Positions 23,910 to 31,851 of a stretch of 64,000 bases of DNA are shown one piece after another (position 1 is the stretch's first letter; the number at the start of each line of letters is the position of its first letter). Made by a program: the position numbers and the translations under genes. Origin of the DNA: Igneacidithiobacillus sp041146875 (GTDB lineage Bacteria > Pseudomonadota > Gammaproteobacteria > Acidithiobacillales > Acidithiobacillaceae); the NCBI RefSeq assembly GCF_041146875.1, contig NZ_JBFRXP010000004.1, positions 1 through 64,000 of the forward strand, in the 5' to 3' direction. The notes below the pieces were generated by a model. That model was not told where the DNA came from. It worked only from the letters and a program-made list of their open reading frames with translations, and searched no databases.

Positions 23910-25745
23910 TCACTCAGCACTACTAAGTCCCGCATCCTTCGCCTCCAACTCCTCCCAGCGCATATAGGCGGCCTCCAGGTCGGCGCTGATCCGTGCCGCC
24001 TGCTCCTGTAAGGACATGGCCTTTTCCGCGTTCTGATAGGTTTCTGCTTGGCCCAAGGCTTCCGCCAGCACGGCCTGTTCGACTTCGAGCGCTTCAATGT
24101 ATGCCGGAAACATGTCCAGCTCCTTGCGTTCGCGCATGCTGAGGGCTTTGGGTCGCCGTGCCGTCTTATTGCGCTGCGGGAGGTCTTTGCTTTTCCCTTT
24201 TAAGCCTGTCGTTGCAACCTGCTGCGCCGCCTGCCAGGCGAGGAACTCCTGATGCCCACCGGCGGTGTTTAACCAGTTCCCATCGCCCAGGCTGATGATG
24301 CTCTGCGTCACTACATGGTCGAGAAAGTCGCGATCATGGGAGACGAGCAGAACGGTGCCCGGAAAGGCGAGCAGACGATCTTCCAGGACCTCTAGGCTTT
24401 CCAGATCAAGGTCGTTGGTGGGTTCATCGAGGACCAGGATATTAGCGGGTTTGGCAAAAAGACGGGCGAGGAGCAGGCGCGCCCGTTCGCCACCGGACAG
24501 CCCCTTCACCAAGCCGCGCGCACGGTCTGGCGCGAAGAGAAAGTCCTGCAAATAGCCAAGTACATGGCGGCGCTCGCCATCGACGTCGATAAAGTCGTTG
24601 CCATCGGCGATGACGTCGACTACGCGCATCTCCGGATCGAGCTGCTCGCGCAACTGATCAAAATAGGCGATGGATTGGCGAGTACCGCGGCGGATGCTTC
24701 CTGCATCCGGTTCCAGCTCGCCCAGCAGCAGACGGAGGAGCGTCGTTTTGCCGGCACCATTTGGGCCGATGATGCCAACCCGATCACCACGTTCGATGCG
24801 AGTAGAGAAGCCGTGCAAAATTTGTTGCTCACCCAGGCGCAGATGCACATTGTCCAACTCGGCAATGAGATTGCCCGAACGCTCGGATTGCTGGATGCGG
24901 ATCTGTGCCTCACCCACCCGTCCACTGCGGCTCTTGCGCTCCTCGCGCAGTTGTTCGAGTCGGCGCAGGCGGCCCTGATTGCGTTTGGCACGCGCCTTGA
25001 CACCTTGGCGCAGCCAGGCTTCTTCCGTTGCCAGTTGTTGTTCGAGACGGTCGAGGTCGGCCGCCTCGGCATTCAACAATTCCTCTTTGCGTTTTTGGTA
25101 GGCAGAAAAATGCCCAGGAAAACTGCGTAACTGACCGCGATCAAGTTCGACGATGCGGGTACACAAGGATTCGAGAAAGCGCCGGTCGTGGGTCACGAAA
25201 AAGAGCGTGCCGCGATAACGGAGCAGGGTCTTTTCCAGGGCCTCGATACCCGCCAGATCCATGTGGTTAGTGGGTTCATCGAGAAAAAGCAGCTCTGCCC
25301 CGTGAATCAGGGTGCTGGCAATGGCCAGACGTTTTTTCTGCCCCCCCGACAGTCCGGCAATCTGGCGCTCACGTGGAATATCCAGACTTTCACAGAGGGC
25401 CTCCGCGCGTGCGGGCAGGGTCCAACGCTCTGGCGAGTCGTCGTGCAGGACTTCGGCACTGGCACTGTCCTGCGGACTGGCCAGCAAATAGTCGAAAACG
25501 ATCTGCTCGGCCGGAAGCTCTGGCTCCTGGGTCAGAAAGGCGCGACGCAGGGCCGGGTCAATCCACAGCTCTCCACCATCCAGGGGATACTGACCGGCGA
25601 GTGCCGCAAGCAGGGTGGATTTGCCCTCGCCATTGCGGCCAATCAGGCCGATGCGCTCGCCGGCTTCGGCGCGTAAGTCGGCGTGATCGAGTAATACTCT
25701 GCCGCCCCACTCGATGAGACCCTCGCGTAACTCTAAAACCGGCAA
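23910..25745 (-). CDS. uup: ABC-F ATPase Uup
   Basis: 611-residue soluble ABC-F protein with two ATPase domains and no membrane part. ABC-F members act on the ribosome, and Uup also affects transposon excision and replication/repair. Domain 1 has GRNGEGKST, LSGGQKKRLAIA and LFLDEPTNHMD; domain 2 has GPNGAGKTT, LSGGERARLLLA and LVLDEPTNDLD. The region after about residue 520 is a basic linker and coiled coil (MRERKELDMFPAYIEALE), the DNA-binding C-terminal domain that marks Uup rather than EttA. Confidence 0.93.
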   Translation of the reverse strand: MPVLELREGLIEWGGRVLLDHADLRAEAGERIGLIGRNGEGKSTLLAALAGQYPLDGGELWIDPALRRAFLTQEPELPAEQIVFDYLLASPQDSASAEVLHDDSPERWTLPARAEALCESLDIPRERQIAGLSGGQKKRLAIASTLIHGAELLFLDEPTNHMDLAGIEALEKTLLRYRGTLFFVTHDRRFLESLCTRIVELDRGQLRSFPGHFSAYQKRKEELLNAEAADLDRLEQQLATEEAWLRQGVKARAKRNQGRLRRLEQLREERKSRSGRVGEAQIRIQQSERSGNLIAELDNVHLRLGEQQILHGFSTRIERGDRVGIIGPNGAGKTTLLRLLLGELEPDAGSIRRGTRQSIAYFDQLREQLDPEMRVVDVIADGNDFIDVDGERRHVLGYLQDFLFAPDRARGLVKGLSGGERARLLLARLFAKPANILVLDEPTNDLDLESLEVLEDRLLAFPGTVLLVSHDRDFLDHVVTQSIISLGDGNWLNTAGGHQEFLAWQAAQQVATTGLKGKSKDLPQRNKTARRPKALSMRERKELDMFPAYIEALEVEQAVLAEALGQAETYQNAEKAMSLQEQAARISADLEAAYMRWEELEAKDAGLSSAE

Positions 25746-25749
25746 GATC

Positions 25750-25796
25750 CCGCCCTCCCTCTCACAATCCTGGTTGGCAAGCTTAGGGGAGGGCGG
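25750..25796. other. Long inverted repeat between uup and the DUF4870 gene
   Basis: CCGCCCTCCC and GGGAGGGCGG form a perfect 10-bp inverted repeat around a 27-base loop. With the adjacent smaller hairpin it fills the 78-bp gap. There is no T-run on either strand, so transcript stabilisation or a Rho-pause role is more likely than intrinsic termination. Confidence 0.5.
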
Positions 25797-25800
25797 TAGG

Positions 25801-25823
25801 GCCCGGCAAGGGCTTTGCTGGGC
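25801..25823. other. Hairpin immediately after the DUF4870 gene
   Basis: GCCCGGCAA and TTGCTGGGC (nine pairs, one G-T) with a five-base loop lie directly after the DUF4870 stop on the minus strand. This is possibly the 3' end or a processing signal of that message. Confidence 0.45.
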
Positions 25824-26177
25824 TCAATTCACCAGGCGCAGGGTCAGTGGGTAGCGATAGGCCTCACCGCTGCTGGTTTTCACCGCGGCCAGTATGCAGA
25901 AAACCAGATTCACGACGAGGAGAATCGGGAATATGACGAAACCGATCAGTAAGGAGCTGAGAATGGTGGCGACCACATAGCCAATCAGCATGGTGATCTG
26001 AAAATTCAGGGCCTCTTTCAGTTGCCCCAGCAGCCAGGCGTTTGCTTCTTCTTTTTTGAGCAGGTAGACGATGAGTGATGGCAAGAAACCGAAGAGGATG
26101 CCACCCGCGTGCACGAGCGTGGCAATATTACGATCTTCCTTGGGACTTTCCGGTGCTATAACTGTAGATTCAGGCAT
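25824..26177 (-). CDS. DUF4870 (Tic20-like) membrane protein
   Basis: 117-residue membrane protein with three hydrophobic segments (GGILFGFLPSLIVYLL; FQITMLIGYVVATILSSLLIG; ILLVVNLVFCILAAVK). The order HAGGILFGFLPSLIVYLLK, then LKEALNFQI, then a YRYPLTLRLV end is the DUF4870 pattern. The function is unknown. GGGAACG precedes the ATG. It is divergent from the uracil-DNA glycosylase gene, with about 110 bp of shared upstream sequence. Confidence 0.85.
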   Translation of the reverse strand: MPESTVIAPESPKEDRNIATLVHAGGILFGFLPSLIVYLLKKEEANAWLLGQLKEALNFQITMLIGYVVATILSSLLIGFVIFPILLVVNLVFCILAAVKTSSGEAYRYPLTLRLVN

Positions 26178-26286
26178 GTGACGTTCCCTTTATGTAATCC
26201 TGTAAAATTATAGGGTTAGCAGAACTTCTTGTCTATCTTTTGTTGGCAGGCTTCTTTGTGATTGGCAGAGGGGCTATCATCCAGAA

Positions 26287-27180
26287 ATGGTCAGCAAGAT
26301 TTTCAGCCCCGCACAAATCGCCTATCTGCAAGCCCTCGAGATTGCAGTTCCAGCAGGCATCGAAACACTAGAAATGCGGGAAGAAAATCCCGATGACGTC
26401 AGTAACGTCAAAGCAATCCCCCGCCCAAGCCCATCTGTGGTGGCCGCAGAAGAAATTCCCGAACTCTCTGCGGAAGAACCCCTGGCCGATGAAAGTCCCA
26501 TACCGGTGCATTCGGCAGAAGAGAAAAAATCAGCACAGTCAGTTGCGCCCACCACCCCAATAACAAATGAGCGAATCGAGCGCATTACCCGCATGGACTG
26601 GTCCCTGCTAGAGACGAGCATCCATGCCTGTCGTGCCTGCAGTTTAGGGGAAACGCGCAAAAACGCCGTCGTCGGCGCCGGCACGCGCCCTAGCCCCTGG
26701 CTCTTTGTTGGCGAGGCGCCGGGTGCAGAAGAGGACCGCCGTGGCGAGGCCTTCGTCGGCCGTGGCGGGCAATTGCTCGATGCTATGCTGGGAGCGATGG
26801 GGCTGAGCCGGAACGAGCAGGTCTACATTGCCAACGTGCTCAAGTGCCGGCCACCACAGAATCGCGACCCGCTCGGGCCCGAGGTGCGCTCTTGCCTGCC
26901 ATTTTTGCAGCGCCAGATTGCCTTGCTGCAGCCGCGCATTATCGTTGCCATGGGGCGATTCGCTGCCCAGAGTCTGTTGCAGAGCACGGAACCCTTGGCC
27001 AACTTGCGCGGCGCCTTGCAACATTATGGCGAGATTCCGTTGATTGTGACTTATCATCCTGCCTATCTGTTGCGCAATCCCATCGAAAAACGCAAGGTCT
27101 GGGAGGACCTCAAATTGGCGTTGCAAACTTACGCAGACTTGCCACAAGGTAGTGACGCCAGTGCCTCTGCTACGGAGTAA
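26287..27180 (+). CDS. Uracil-DNA glycosylase, family 4 (Fe-S)
   Basis: 297-residue DNA-repair enzyme that removes uracil arising by cytosine deamination. The N-terminal ~95 residues are acidic and low complexity. The core then shows CRACSLGETRKNAVVG (two Fe-S cysteines), FVGEAPGAEEDRRGEAFVG (motif 1, with GEAPG and the downstream G-R-G-G-Q-L-L), NVLKCRPPQNRDP (another Fe-S cysteine) and TYHPAYLLRNP (HPAY motif). This set defines family 4 UDG. The 3' end overlaps the convergent epimerase gene by 52 bp. Confidence 0.92.
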   Translation: MVSKIFSPAQIAYLQALEIAVPAGIETLEMREENPDDVSNVKAIPRPSPSVVAAEEIPELSAEEPLADESPIPVHSAEEKKSAQSVAPTTPITNERIERITRMDWSLLETSIHACRACSLGETRKNAVVGAGTRPSPWLFVGEAPGAEEDRRGEAFVGRGGQLLDAMLGAMGLSRNEQVYIANVLKCRPPQNRDPLGPEVRSCLPFLQRQIALLQPRIIVAMGRFAAQSLLQSTEPLANLRGALQHYGEIPLIVTYHPAYLLRNPIEKRKVWEDLKLALQTYADLPQGSDASASATE

Positions 27181-28070
27181 CGTGCCCGCCACGCAAGCTC
27201 CCTCTCTGCGCGACTACAGTCCACCACCAAAGGGTACTGTAGACCCAGAAGCCAGCCAGGATCTCCCAAGCGACGGGTAAAAGGACGCAAACGCTGGTGT
27301 AGCCAGTGGAGTTGGCGTGGGCTAATGGGTGCTGGCAGGCGGCGTGGAATTTGCGACCAAGCGATGGGGTTGGGCGCGGCAATATTAAAGGCCCCGACCG
27401 CCCCTTGTTCCCAGGCCGTCAGGACTGCCGTCGCCGCATCGTCTTCGTGCAGGCACTGAATGGGCAGGTTGCTGTCAGGAAGACGCAGACCGATCGGCGA
27501 ACAGGCGATGGCGTTGACCAGAGGCTGGGCATGCTGGCCGACAATAGCGTGCAGGCGTAACCGGCTCAGTCGCATCTGTGCATGGCGCGCGCTGTGTTCC
27601 TGCATTAGCCGTTCTACTGCCGCTTTGTCTTCTGCGTAGGCGAAGCCCGGGGGTGGGCGCAGTAGCTGGTCCTCTGTGATTCTTACCGGGTTATCGGGCC
27701 AGGCACCATAAACCGCCACACTACTGCTATATACGAAGCGTTCCACGCCTGCCGACGTAGCGGCCTGCAACAGACGCAGCGTGCCGCGGCGATTGATCTC
27801 AGCCATTTCGGCCCGCCAGCGATGCTGTGGACCCAGGCGCGGGCTGAGCACGACAAAGGCAAGATGGATGACACTGTCTACCTCTGTAAGGAGGGCGTGC
27901 CAATCCGCGTTGCGCAGATCGCCTTGTATCCAGCGCAGGCGAGGATGCTGCAGACTGCCGGGCAGGCGATCAAAGGCGATGACATCGGGCTGGCTTGAAT
28001 GCTCCAGGAGGCGTGGAAGCAAGACACTCGCGGTATGCCCCGCAGCCCCGGTGAGCAGGATGCGGCTCAT
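27129..28070 (-). CDS. NAD-dependent epimerase/dehydratase (extended SDR)
   Basis: 313-residue Rossmann protein beginning LLTGAAGHTASVLLPRLL (GxxGxxG variant), with the extended-SDR catalytic Ser in YSSSVAVYG and Tyr-x3-Lys in YAEDK. The substrate is unknown; this group acts on nucleotide sugars and other small alcohols and ketones. It is coupled to the upstream luciferase-like gene by an ATGA overlap, so both probably serve one pathway. Its 3' end runs 52 bp into the convergent glycosylase gene. Confidence 0.83.
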   Translation of the reverse strand: MSRILLTGAAGHTASVLLPRLLEHSSQPDVIAFDRLPGSLQHPRLRWIQGDLRNADWHALLTEVDSVIHLAFVVLSPRLGPQHRWRAEMAEINRRGTLRLLQAATSAGVERFVYSSSVAVYGAWPDNPVRITEDQLLRPPPGFAYAEDKAAVERLMQEHSARHAQMRLSRLRLHAIVGQHAQPLVNAIACSPIGLRLPDSNLPIQCLHEDDAATAVLTAWEQGAVGAFNIAAPNPIAWSQIPRRLPAPISPRQLHWLHQRLRPFTRRLGDPGWLLGLQYPLVVDCSRAERELAWRARYSVAEALASLPCGKSA

Positions 28071-29152
28071 GCCGCGTTGGCGCTATCGTCGCTGAAGGAG
28101 GGCAAGACCTCTTTGGCCAAGAGTTCCAAAGAACGCCGCGTGACATCAGCTGGCACCATGCCGGCACCCAGCGCCAAAAGCAGACGATCTACCCCGGCAC
28201 GAGCGTAGCGAGCGAGTCCTTTCCGGCATTGTTCGGGATTCCCCACCACCACCATACCCATGGTCTCCAGCAGGCGCAGGCTCAAGCCCTTGCGCAAGAG
28301 CGGCTCGAGAAAGGCCAGGCGGTGATAGTATTCATAGCTTTCCCGCAATTGCGCTAATACCGGCCGTGTTTGATCGAGCAGGCGCTGGTAATACCAGGTA
28401 AAACCTTCGGCCAGCTGCCGCGCCTCGGTGGCGTCTTCCAGGCACAGGCAACCAATGGTCATGGCAAAGCGCGGGTTGAAGCCCGGCGTATTGGCGTGCG
28501 GGCTATCGGGAACCGCGCGGCGATAGGCCTTGAGATCTTGCTTGATCATGAACCACGGCTTGAACGGGCCACTCAACACACCGATGCCTTCTTGTGCCGC
28601 CCAGCGGAAAGTTTGCGGGCTGACGGCGGCAACCCAGAGCGGCGGGTGCGGTTGCTGCACTGGCTTGGGCAGGATGTCGATCTCATCGAGCTGGTACAGC
28701 TTGCCTTGATGCTGCACCGGACCTCCGCCAGCGGCACGCAAAATCGCTAGGCCCTCCTGCAGATGGGCGCGACTGTCGCCCATCTCCGCGCCAAAGATCG
28801 CATATTCTCGGGGTGAGAAGCCGCGCCCAATCCCCACATCCAGACGACCATTGCTGAGCAGATCCAGAACGGCAACGCGCTCGGCAACCCGTACCACATG
28901 ATTGTAGGGTAGGGCGATGACGGCATGGCCCAGGCGCAAGCGCTGGGTACGTTGACTGGCGGCAGCGAGAAAGATCTCGGGGGCGCTGGAATGCGAATAT
29001 TCGCGCATGAAGTGGTGCTCGACCAACCACGCGCCGTGGAAGCCGAGTTTGTCGGCTAGAGCGAGTTCCTCCAAGGTTTCGTGATAGACTTGTGTCTCGC
29101 TACGCGAAAGATGGGCGGGTACCGCCAGTTCGTAGAAGAGATCCACCTGCAT
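28067..29152 (-). CDS. Luciferase-like (LLM class) flavin-dependent monooxygenase
   Basis: 361-residue TIM-barrel flavoprotein of the bacterial-luciferase superfamily. Family features are the HHFMREYSHSSAPEIFLAA segment, LRLGHAVIALPYNHVVRVAE near residues 70-90, and GRLDVGIGRGFSPREYAIFG. It uses reduced FMN from a separate reductase. The substrate is unknown. It is co-translated with the epimerase gene that follows. The ATG lies 16 bp from the divergent small protein gene, so the two share a very short promoter space. Confidence 0.87.
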   Translation of the reverse strand: MQVDLFYELAVPAHLSRSETQVYHETLEELALADKLGFHGAWLVEHHFMREYSHSSAPEIFLAAASQRTQRLRLGHAVIALPYNHVVRVAERVAVLDLLSNGRLDVGIGRGFSPREYAIFGAEMGDSRAHLQEGLAILRAAGGGPVQHQGKLYQLDEIDILPKPVQQPHPPLWVAAVSPQTFRWAAQEGIGVLSGPFKPWFMIKQDLKAYRRAVPDSPHANTPGFNPRFAMTIGCLCLEDATEARQLAEGFTWYYQRLLDQTRPVLAQLRESYEYYHRLAFLEPLLRKGLSLRLLETMGMVVVGNPEQCRKGLARYARAGVDRLLLALGAGMVPADVTRRSLELLAKEVLPSFSDDSANAA

Positions 29153-29167
29153 GATTCGGGAGACTCC

Positions 29168-29410
29168 ATGTCAACACATACGCCACGACAGATTGCCGAG
29201 CGTCTGGAAATCGCCATCCTAACATCAGAGCAGATGCGCCTGCACTGGGTCGACGACAAAGATCAGACCCATTATATGACCGTTGTTCTACCCTTGGCTC
29301 TGGAGGAGGGAGATGCTGCCGATTATCTGCATTGCCGCGTCCTCGAAGACAATCTCGAGATTCGTGTGCGCGTTGACCTCATCCAAAACCTGCCAGCTCC
29401 GGTAAAGTAG
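29168..29410 (+). CDS. Small hypothetical protein
   Basis: 80-residue soluble protein, acidic, predicted mostly beta: RLHWVDDKDQTHYMTVVLPLAL then HCRVLEDNLEIRVRVDLIQNL. The size and strand pattern are reminiscent of small OB/Sm-like regulators such as Rof, but I cannot confirm this. The start is set at the ATG opening STHTPRQIAERLEIA. It ends two bases before the convergent orn gene. Confidence 0.55.
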   Translation: MSTHTPRQIAERLEIAILTSEQMRLHWVDDKDQTHYMTVVLPLALEEGDAADYLHCRVLEDNLEIRVRVDLIQNLPAPVK

Positions 29411-29412
29411 CC

Positions 29413-29988
29413 CTAAACGAAGTCGGGACGCTCTTCCTCCCAATCCGATTCCCGAAACAGGGTCTGCCGATAGTAGCGCAACTCTTCGATGGACTCGCGG
29501 ATGTCGCTCAAGGCCTCATGACGCTCGGATTTCTGGAAGCGAGGAAGTTTGCGATACCAACGTGCGCTCAACTCCTTCAAAGTCGAGACATCAATCAAAC
29601 GGTAGTGAAAAAAGCGTTCCAAGCGCGGCATGTGCTGTGCCAAAAAACGACGGTCTTGGCAGACGCTGTTGCCACAGAGCGGCGAACTGCCAGGAGTGAC
29701 ATGCGCATTCAGAAAATCCAGGGTTTGCGTCTCGACGGCAGCGAGGTCCAAGCGGCTGGCGCGCACCCGATTGATCAGGCCGGACGCCCCGTGGGTACGC
29801 TGATTCCAGTCGTCCATGGCACGCAACACGTCTTCTTCGTGGTGTACTGCGAGTACGGGACCCTCGCAAATGACACGGAGCTGATTGTCGGTAACAATAG
29901 TGGCGATTTCGAGGATATGATCCTGTTGGGGATGGAGACCCGTCATCTCCAGGTCGATCCAGACTAGGCGCTGACTCTTCGGGTCCAT
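29413..29988 (-). CDS. orn: Oligoribonuclease
   Basis: 191-residue DEDDh 3'-5' exonuclease that degrades 2-5-mer RNAs and the pGpG produced by c-di-GMP breakdown. The catalytic set is Asp12 and Glu14 (IDLEMTGL), Asp112 (CQDRRF), His157 and Asp162 (HEALSDIRES), nearly identical in position to E. coli Orn. The length is normal. It is transcribed away from the 415-bp region that contains the duplicated terminator element. A diguanylate cyclase gene is also present in this window. Confidence 0.96.
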   Translation of the reverse strand: MDPKSQRLVWIDLEMTGLHPQQDHILEIATIVTDNQLRVICEGPVLAVHHEEDVLRAMDDWNQRTHGASGLINRVRASRLDLAAVETQTLDFLNAHVTPGSSPLCGNSVCQDRRFLAQHMPRLERFFHYRLIDVSTLKELSARWYRKLPRFQKSERHEALSDIRESIEELRYYRQTLFRESDWEEERPDFV

Positions 29989-30033
29989 CGGCTCTCCTCA
30001 TGGCTACCTGAGCATGGTAGCATGGCAACGCCC

Positions 30034-30084
30034 GGATAAAAAAAGACGGGCGAGGTGCCCGTCTAATAGCCGCAAAACAACCGC
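30034..30084. repeat. 51-bp direct repeat, copy A, with minus-strand terminator
   Basis: Perfectly identical to the second copy 221 bp downstream. It contains the hairpin AGACGGGC-GAGGT-GCCCGTCT with seven A residues on its left, which on the minus strand is a textbook terminator (stem 30044-30064, then T7). No annotated minus-strand gene feeds it: orn starts to its left. An unannotated minus-strand RNA is therefore suspected. Confidence 0.85.
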
Positions 30085-30196
30085 TACAAACTTGTTGGCT
30101 GGCAGGTCTTGGCCTGTTTGCCGGTAATCATACGCTCCATCTCGATCGAGGCTTGGGTAGATCGCCTTCCTTAAGATCTAGAATGCCTAGGTAATG

Positions 30197-30211
30197 TTTC
30201 GAGAATATTTC
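30197..30211 (+). promoter_or_regulatory. Candidate OmpR-type box, upstream copy
   Basis: TTTC-N7-TTTC direct repeat with an 11-bp period, inside AATGTTTCGAGAATATTTCC. It is mirrored by a similar element 168 bp downstream. OmpR/PhoB-family regulators bind such direct repeats. It could be an autoregulatory site of the adjacent regulator, or part of the duplicated unit with no such role. Confidence 0.3.
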
Positions 30212-30254
30212 CGGGTGTAGGGTGTGGTTTTCCGCGAGACAGCGGCTGAGCTTG

Positions 30255-30305
30255 GGATAAAAAAAGACGGGCGAGGTGCCCGTCTAATAGCCGCAAAACA
30301 ACCGC
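30255..30305. repeat. 51-bp direct repeat, copy B, with minus-strand terminator
   Basis: Second perfect copy; hairpin at 30265-30285 with T7 on the minus strand. Similarity between the two units resumes after the 51 bp (TACAAAC, then AGGTAA...GTTTC...AATATTTCC-like sequences), showing that a larger segment of roughly 130-180 bp was tandemly duplicated and then diverged. Confidence 0.85.
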
Positions 30306-30364
30306 CTGAACTACAAACGCGATGGGCGTCTGCATTCAACGGTGTAGATTCTGCAGGTAAATTG

Positions 30365-30379
30365 TTTCAGAATTATTTC
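30365..30379 (+). promoter_or_regulatory. Candidate OmpR-type box before the response regulator
   Basis: TTTC-AGAATTA-TTTC, an 11-bp-period direct repeat, ends 24 bp before the regulator ATG. It has the same arrangement as the upstream copy near 30204. The position is close enough to overlap a promoter or leader, consistent with autoregulation. Confidence 0.3.
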
Positions 30380-30403
30380 CTGATCTCTTGCGGGGAGCGA
30401 TTT

Positions 30404-31096
30404 ATGGCGGTAGTCCTAATCGTCGACGATGACTTACGCCTGGCGCAAATGCTGAAAGGCTTCTTGGAGAAAGAAGGCTTTGCTGTGCTGTTGGCGGGCA
30501 ATGGCAAGGAGATGTGGCAGCAACTCGGCGACGGCTCGGTGGATGTGATTGTCCTCGACTGGATGCTCCCCGGCGGCAAAGACGGAATAGCCTTGATCAA
30601 AGAGCTGCGCGCCAAGAATGCCCCGCCAGCGCTGATGCTCTCGGCGCGAGGTGATGACGACGACCGTATCATTGGCTTGGAAAGTGGCGTCGATGACTAC
30701 TTGGCCAAACCTTTCAATGCCCGCGAATTGTTGGCGCGCTTGCGCGCGTTGCTGCGTCGGCACGGGCGTGACGAGCAAAGCTCGAGCGTCACGTTCGGTC
30801 GCTTTCGCCTTGATCTCGCCATGCGGCGCCTCTATGCCGGCGACGAAGAGTTAGATCTGACCCCCGCCGAAATTGAACTGCTAACAGTTTTTGCGCAGCG
30901 GCCAAGGCGTATTCTCAGTCGTGATCTTTTGTTGCAGGTGCTAGGCGGCGAGGAGGATGGCCGTTTTGATCGCAGTATCGATGTACGGGTGACCCGGCTG
31001 CGCAAGATTATCGAAGATAACCCCAAGCAGCCGCGCTTTTTGCTTACCGAACGCGGGGTTGGTTACCGTTTTGAGCCGGGTCAGATATCATCTTAG
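30404..31096 (+). CDS. OmpR/PhoB-family response regulator
   Basis: 230-residue two-component regulator. The receiver domain (1-120) has the acidic pair Asp8/Asp9, phospho-acceptor Asp52 (VLDWMLPGG), Ser80 and Lys102 (LAKPF). The winged-helix DNA-binding domain (about 130-225) ends TERGVGYRF, typical of the OmpR group. The ATG is chosen because GGGGAG lies eight bases before it and the receiver begins there. No histidine kinase is adjacent, so it is an orphan or is served by a kinase elsewhere. It is preceded by a duplicated element with possible autoregulatory direct repeats. Confidence 0.93.
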   Translation: MAVVLIVDDDLRLAQMLKGFLEKEGFAVLLAGNGKEMWQQLGDGSVDVIVLDWMLPGGKDGIALIKELRAKNAPPALMLSARGDDDDRIIGLESGVDDYLAKPFNARELLARLRALLRRHGRDEQSSSVTFGRFRLDLAMRRLYAGDEELDLTPAEIELLTVFAQRPRRILSRDLLLQVLGGEEDGRFDRSIDVRVTRLRKIIEDNPKQPRFLLTERGVGYRFEPGQISS

Positions 31097-31247
31097 TTCA
31101 GCCCTATTTCCTTGCTGTTAACCAACACAGAGCAATAATTCAGGAATCCGCCGTTACCGTTTTGTGAAGTCGTGCTCTCTTCCTGTCCGCCCTCACAGAA
31201 TTGAGCTATCCTACTGTTGTGACTCATTTCTGTGGAGGGTTCTAGTC

Positions 31248-31790
31248 ATGCGATACTGGAAACCTGTTCTCGCGATGTTCTTACCTCTCACCCTTTCTGC
31301 CTGTGCCACGATGTCGCCGGTAGCTGGCAACTTTCCTCCCATCACCCCGCACCAGGCCCAGACAGGGGCCGAAAACGGCAAGCTGGTGCGCTGGGGGGGA
31401 GAACTGATCCAGACCGAGCCCGAGGCGCAACAGACCTGCTTTACCATGCTGGGCTTTCCCCTGAATCGTGATGGTCGCCCGATGCTTGGCCGGGAGGCCG
31501 CCGACGTCGGTCGCTTCATTGCCTGTGCGCCCGGATTCTACGACCCGACGCTTTATGCGGCGGGGCGAGAGATGACCTTCATTGGGACTGTGCAAGGCAT
31601 CGTGAGCAAAAAAGTGGGCGGCTTCGTCTATCCCTATCCGCGTCTCAGTGCCAGCCGCGTGTATTTGTGGCCGCTACCGGAGCCGGAACCGCGGGTGAGC
31701 ACCGTGATCGTGGGTGGCGCCTGGGGTTGGGGTTGGCCGGGCTATTATGGCTCCTTTGGTCCAGGTTTTGGCTGGGCGTATCCCTGGTAG
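31248..31790 (+). CDS. slp: Slp-family outer-membrane lipoprotein
   Basis: 180-residue lipoprotein with signal peptide and lipobox LSAC at about residues 17-20. The mature part has the Slp pattern: an N-terminal segment ending in HQAQTG, a VRWGGELIQTEPEAQQTCF strand, a PLNRDGRP segment, FIACAPGFYDPTLYAAGREMTFIGTV and a C-terminal proline-rich YPRLSASRVYLWP. The extreme C-terminus is Gly/Trp/Tyr-rich. In E. coli Slp is induced on starvation and acid stress. GGAGGG precedes the ATG. Confidence 0.88.
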   Translation: MRYWKPVLAMFLPLTLSACATMSPVAGNFPPITPHQAQTGAENGKLVRWGGELIQTEPEAQQTCFTMLGFPLNRDGRPMLGREAADVGRFIACAPGFYDPTLYAAGREMTFIGTVQGIVSKKVGGFVYPYPRLSASRVYLWPLPEPEPRVSTVIVGGAWGWGWPGYYGSFGPGFGWAYPW

Positions 31791-31851
31791 CGTAGAGCGT
31801 GTCCTGCGCGCGTCCGCGTGCTAGACTTTTTCCTTTGTCGGCGGTTCGCAA

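Noticed and set aside
29168..29410. Small protein as Rof (Rho inhibitor)
   Set aside because: Similar size and beta pattern, but I cannot identify the diagnostic residues.
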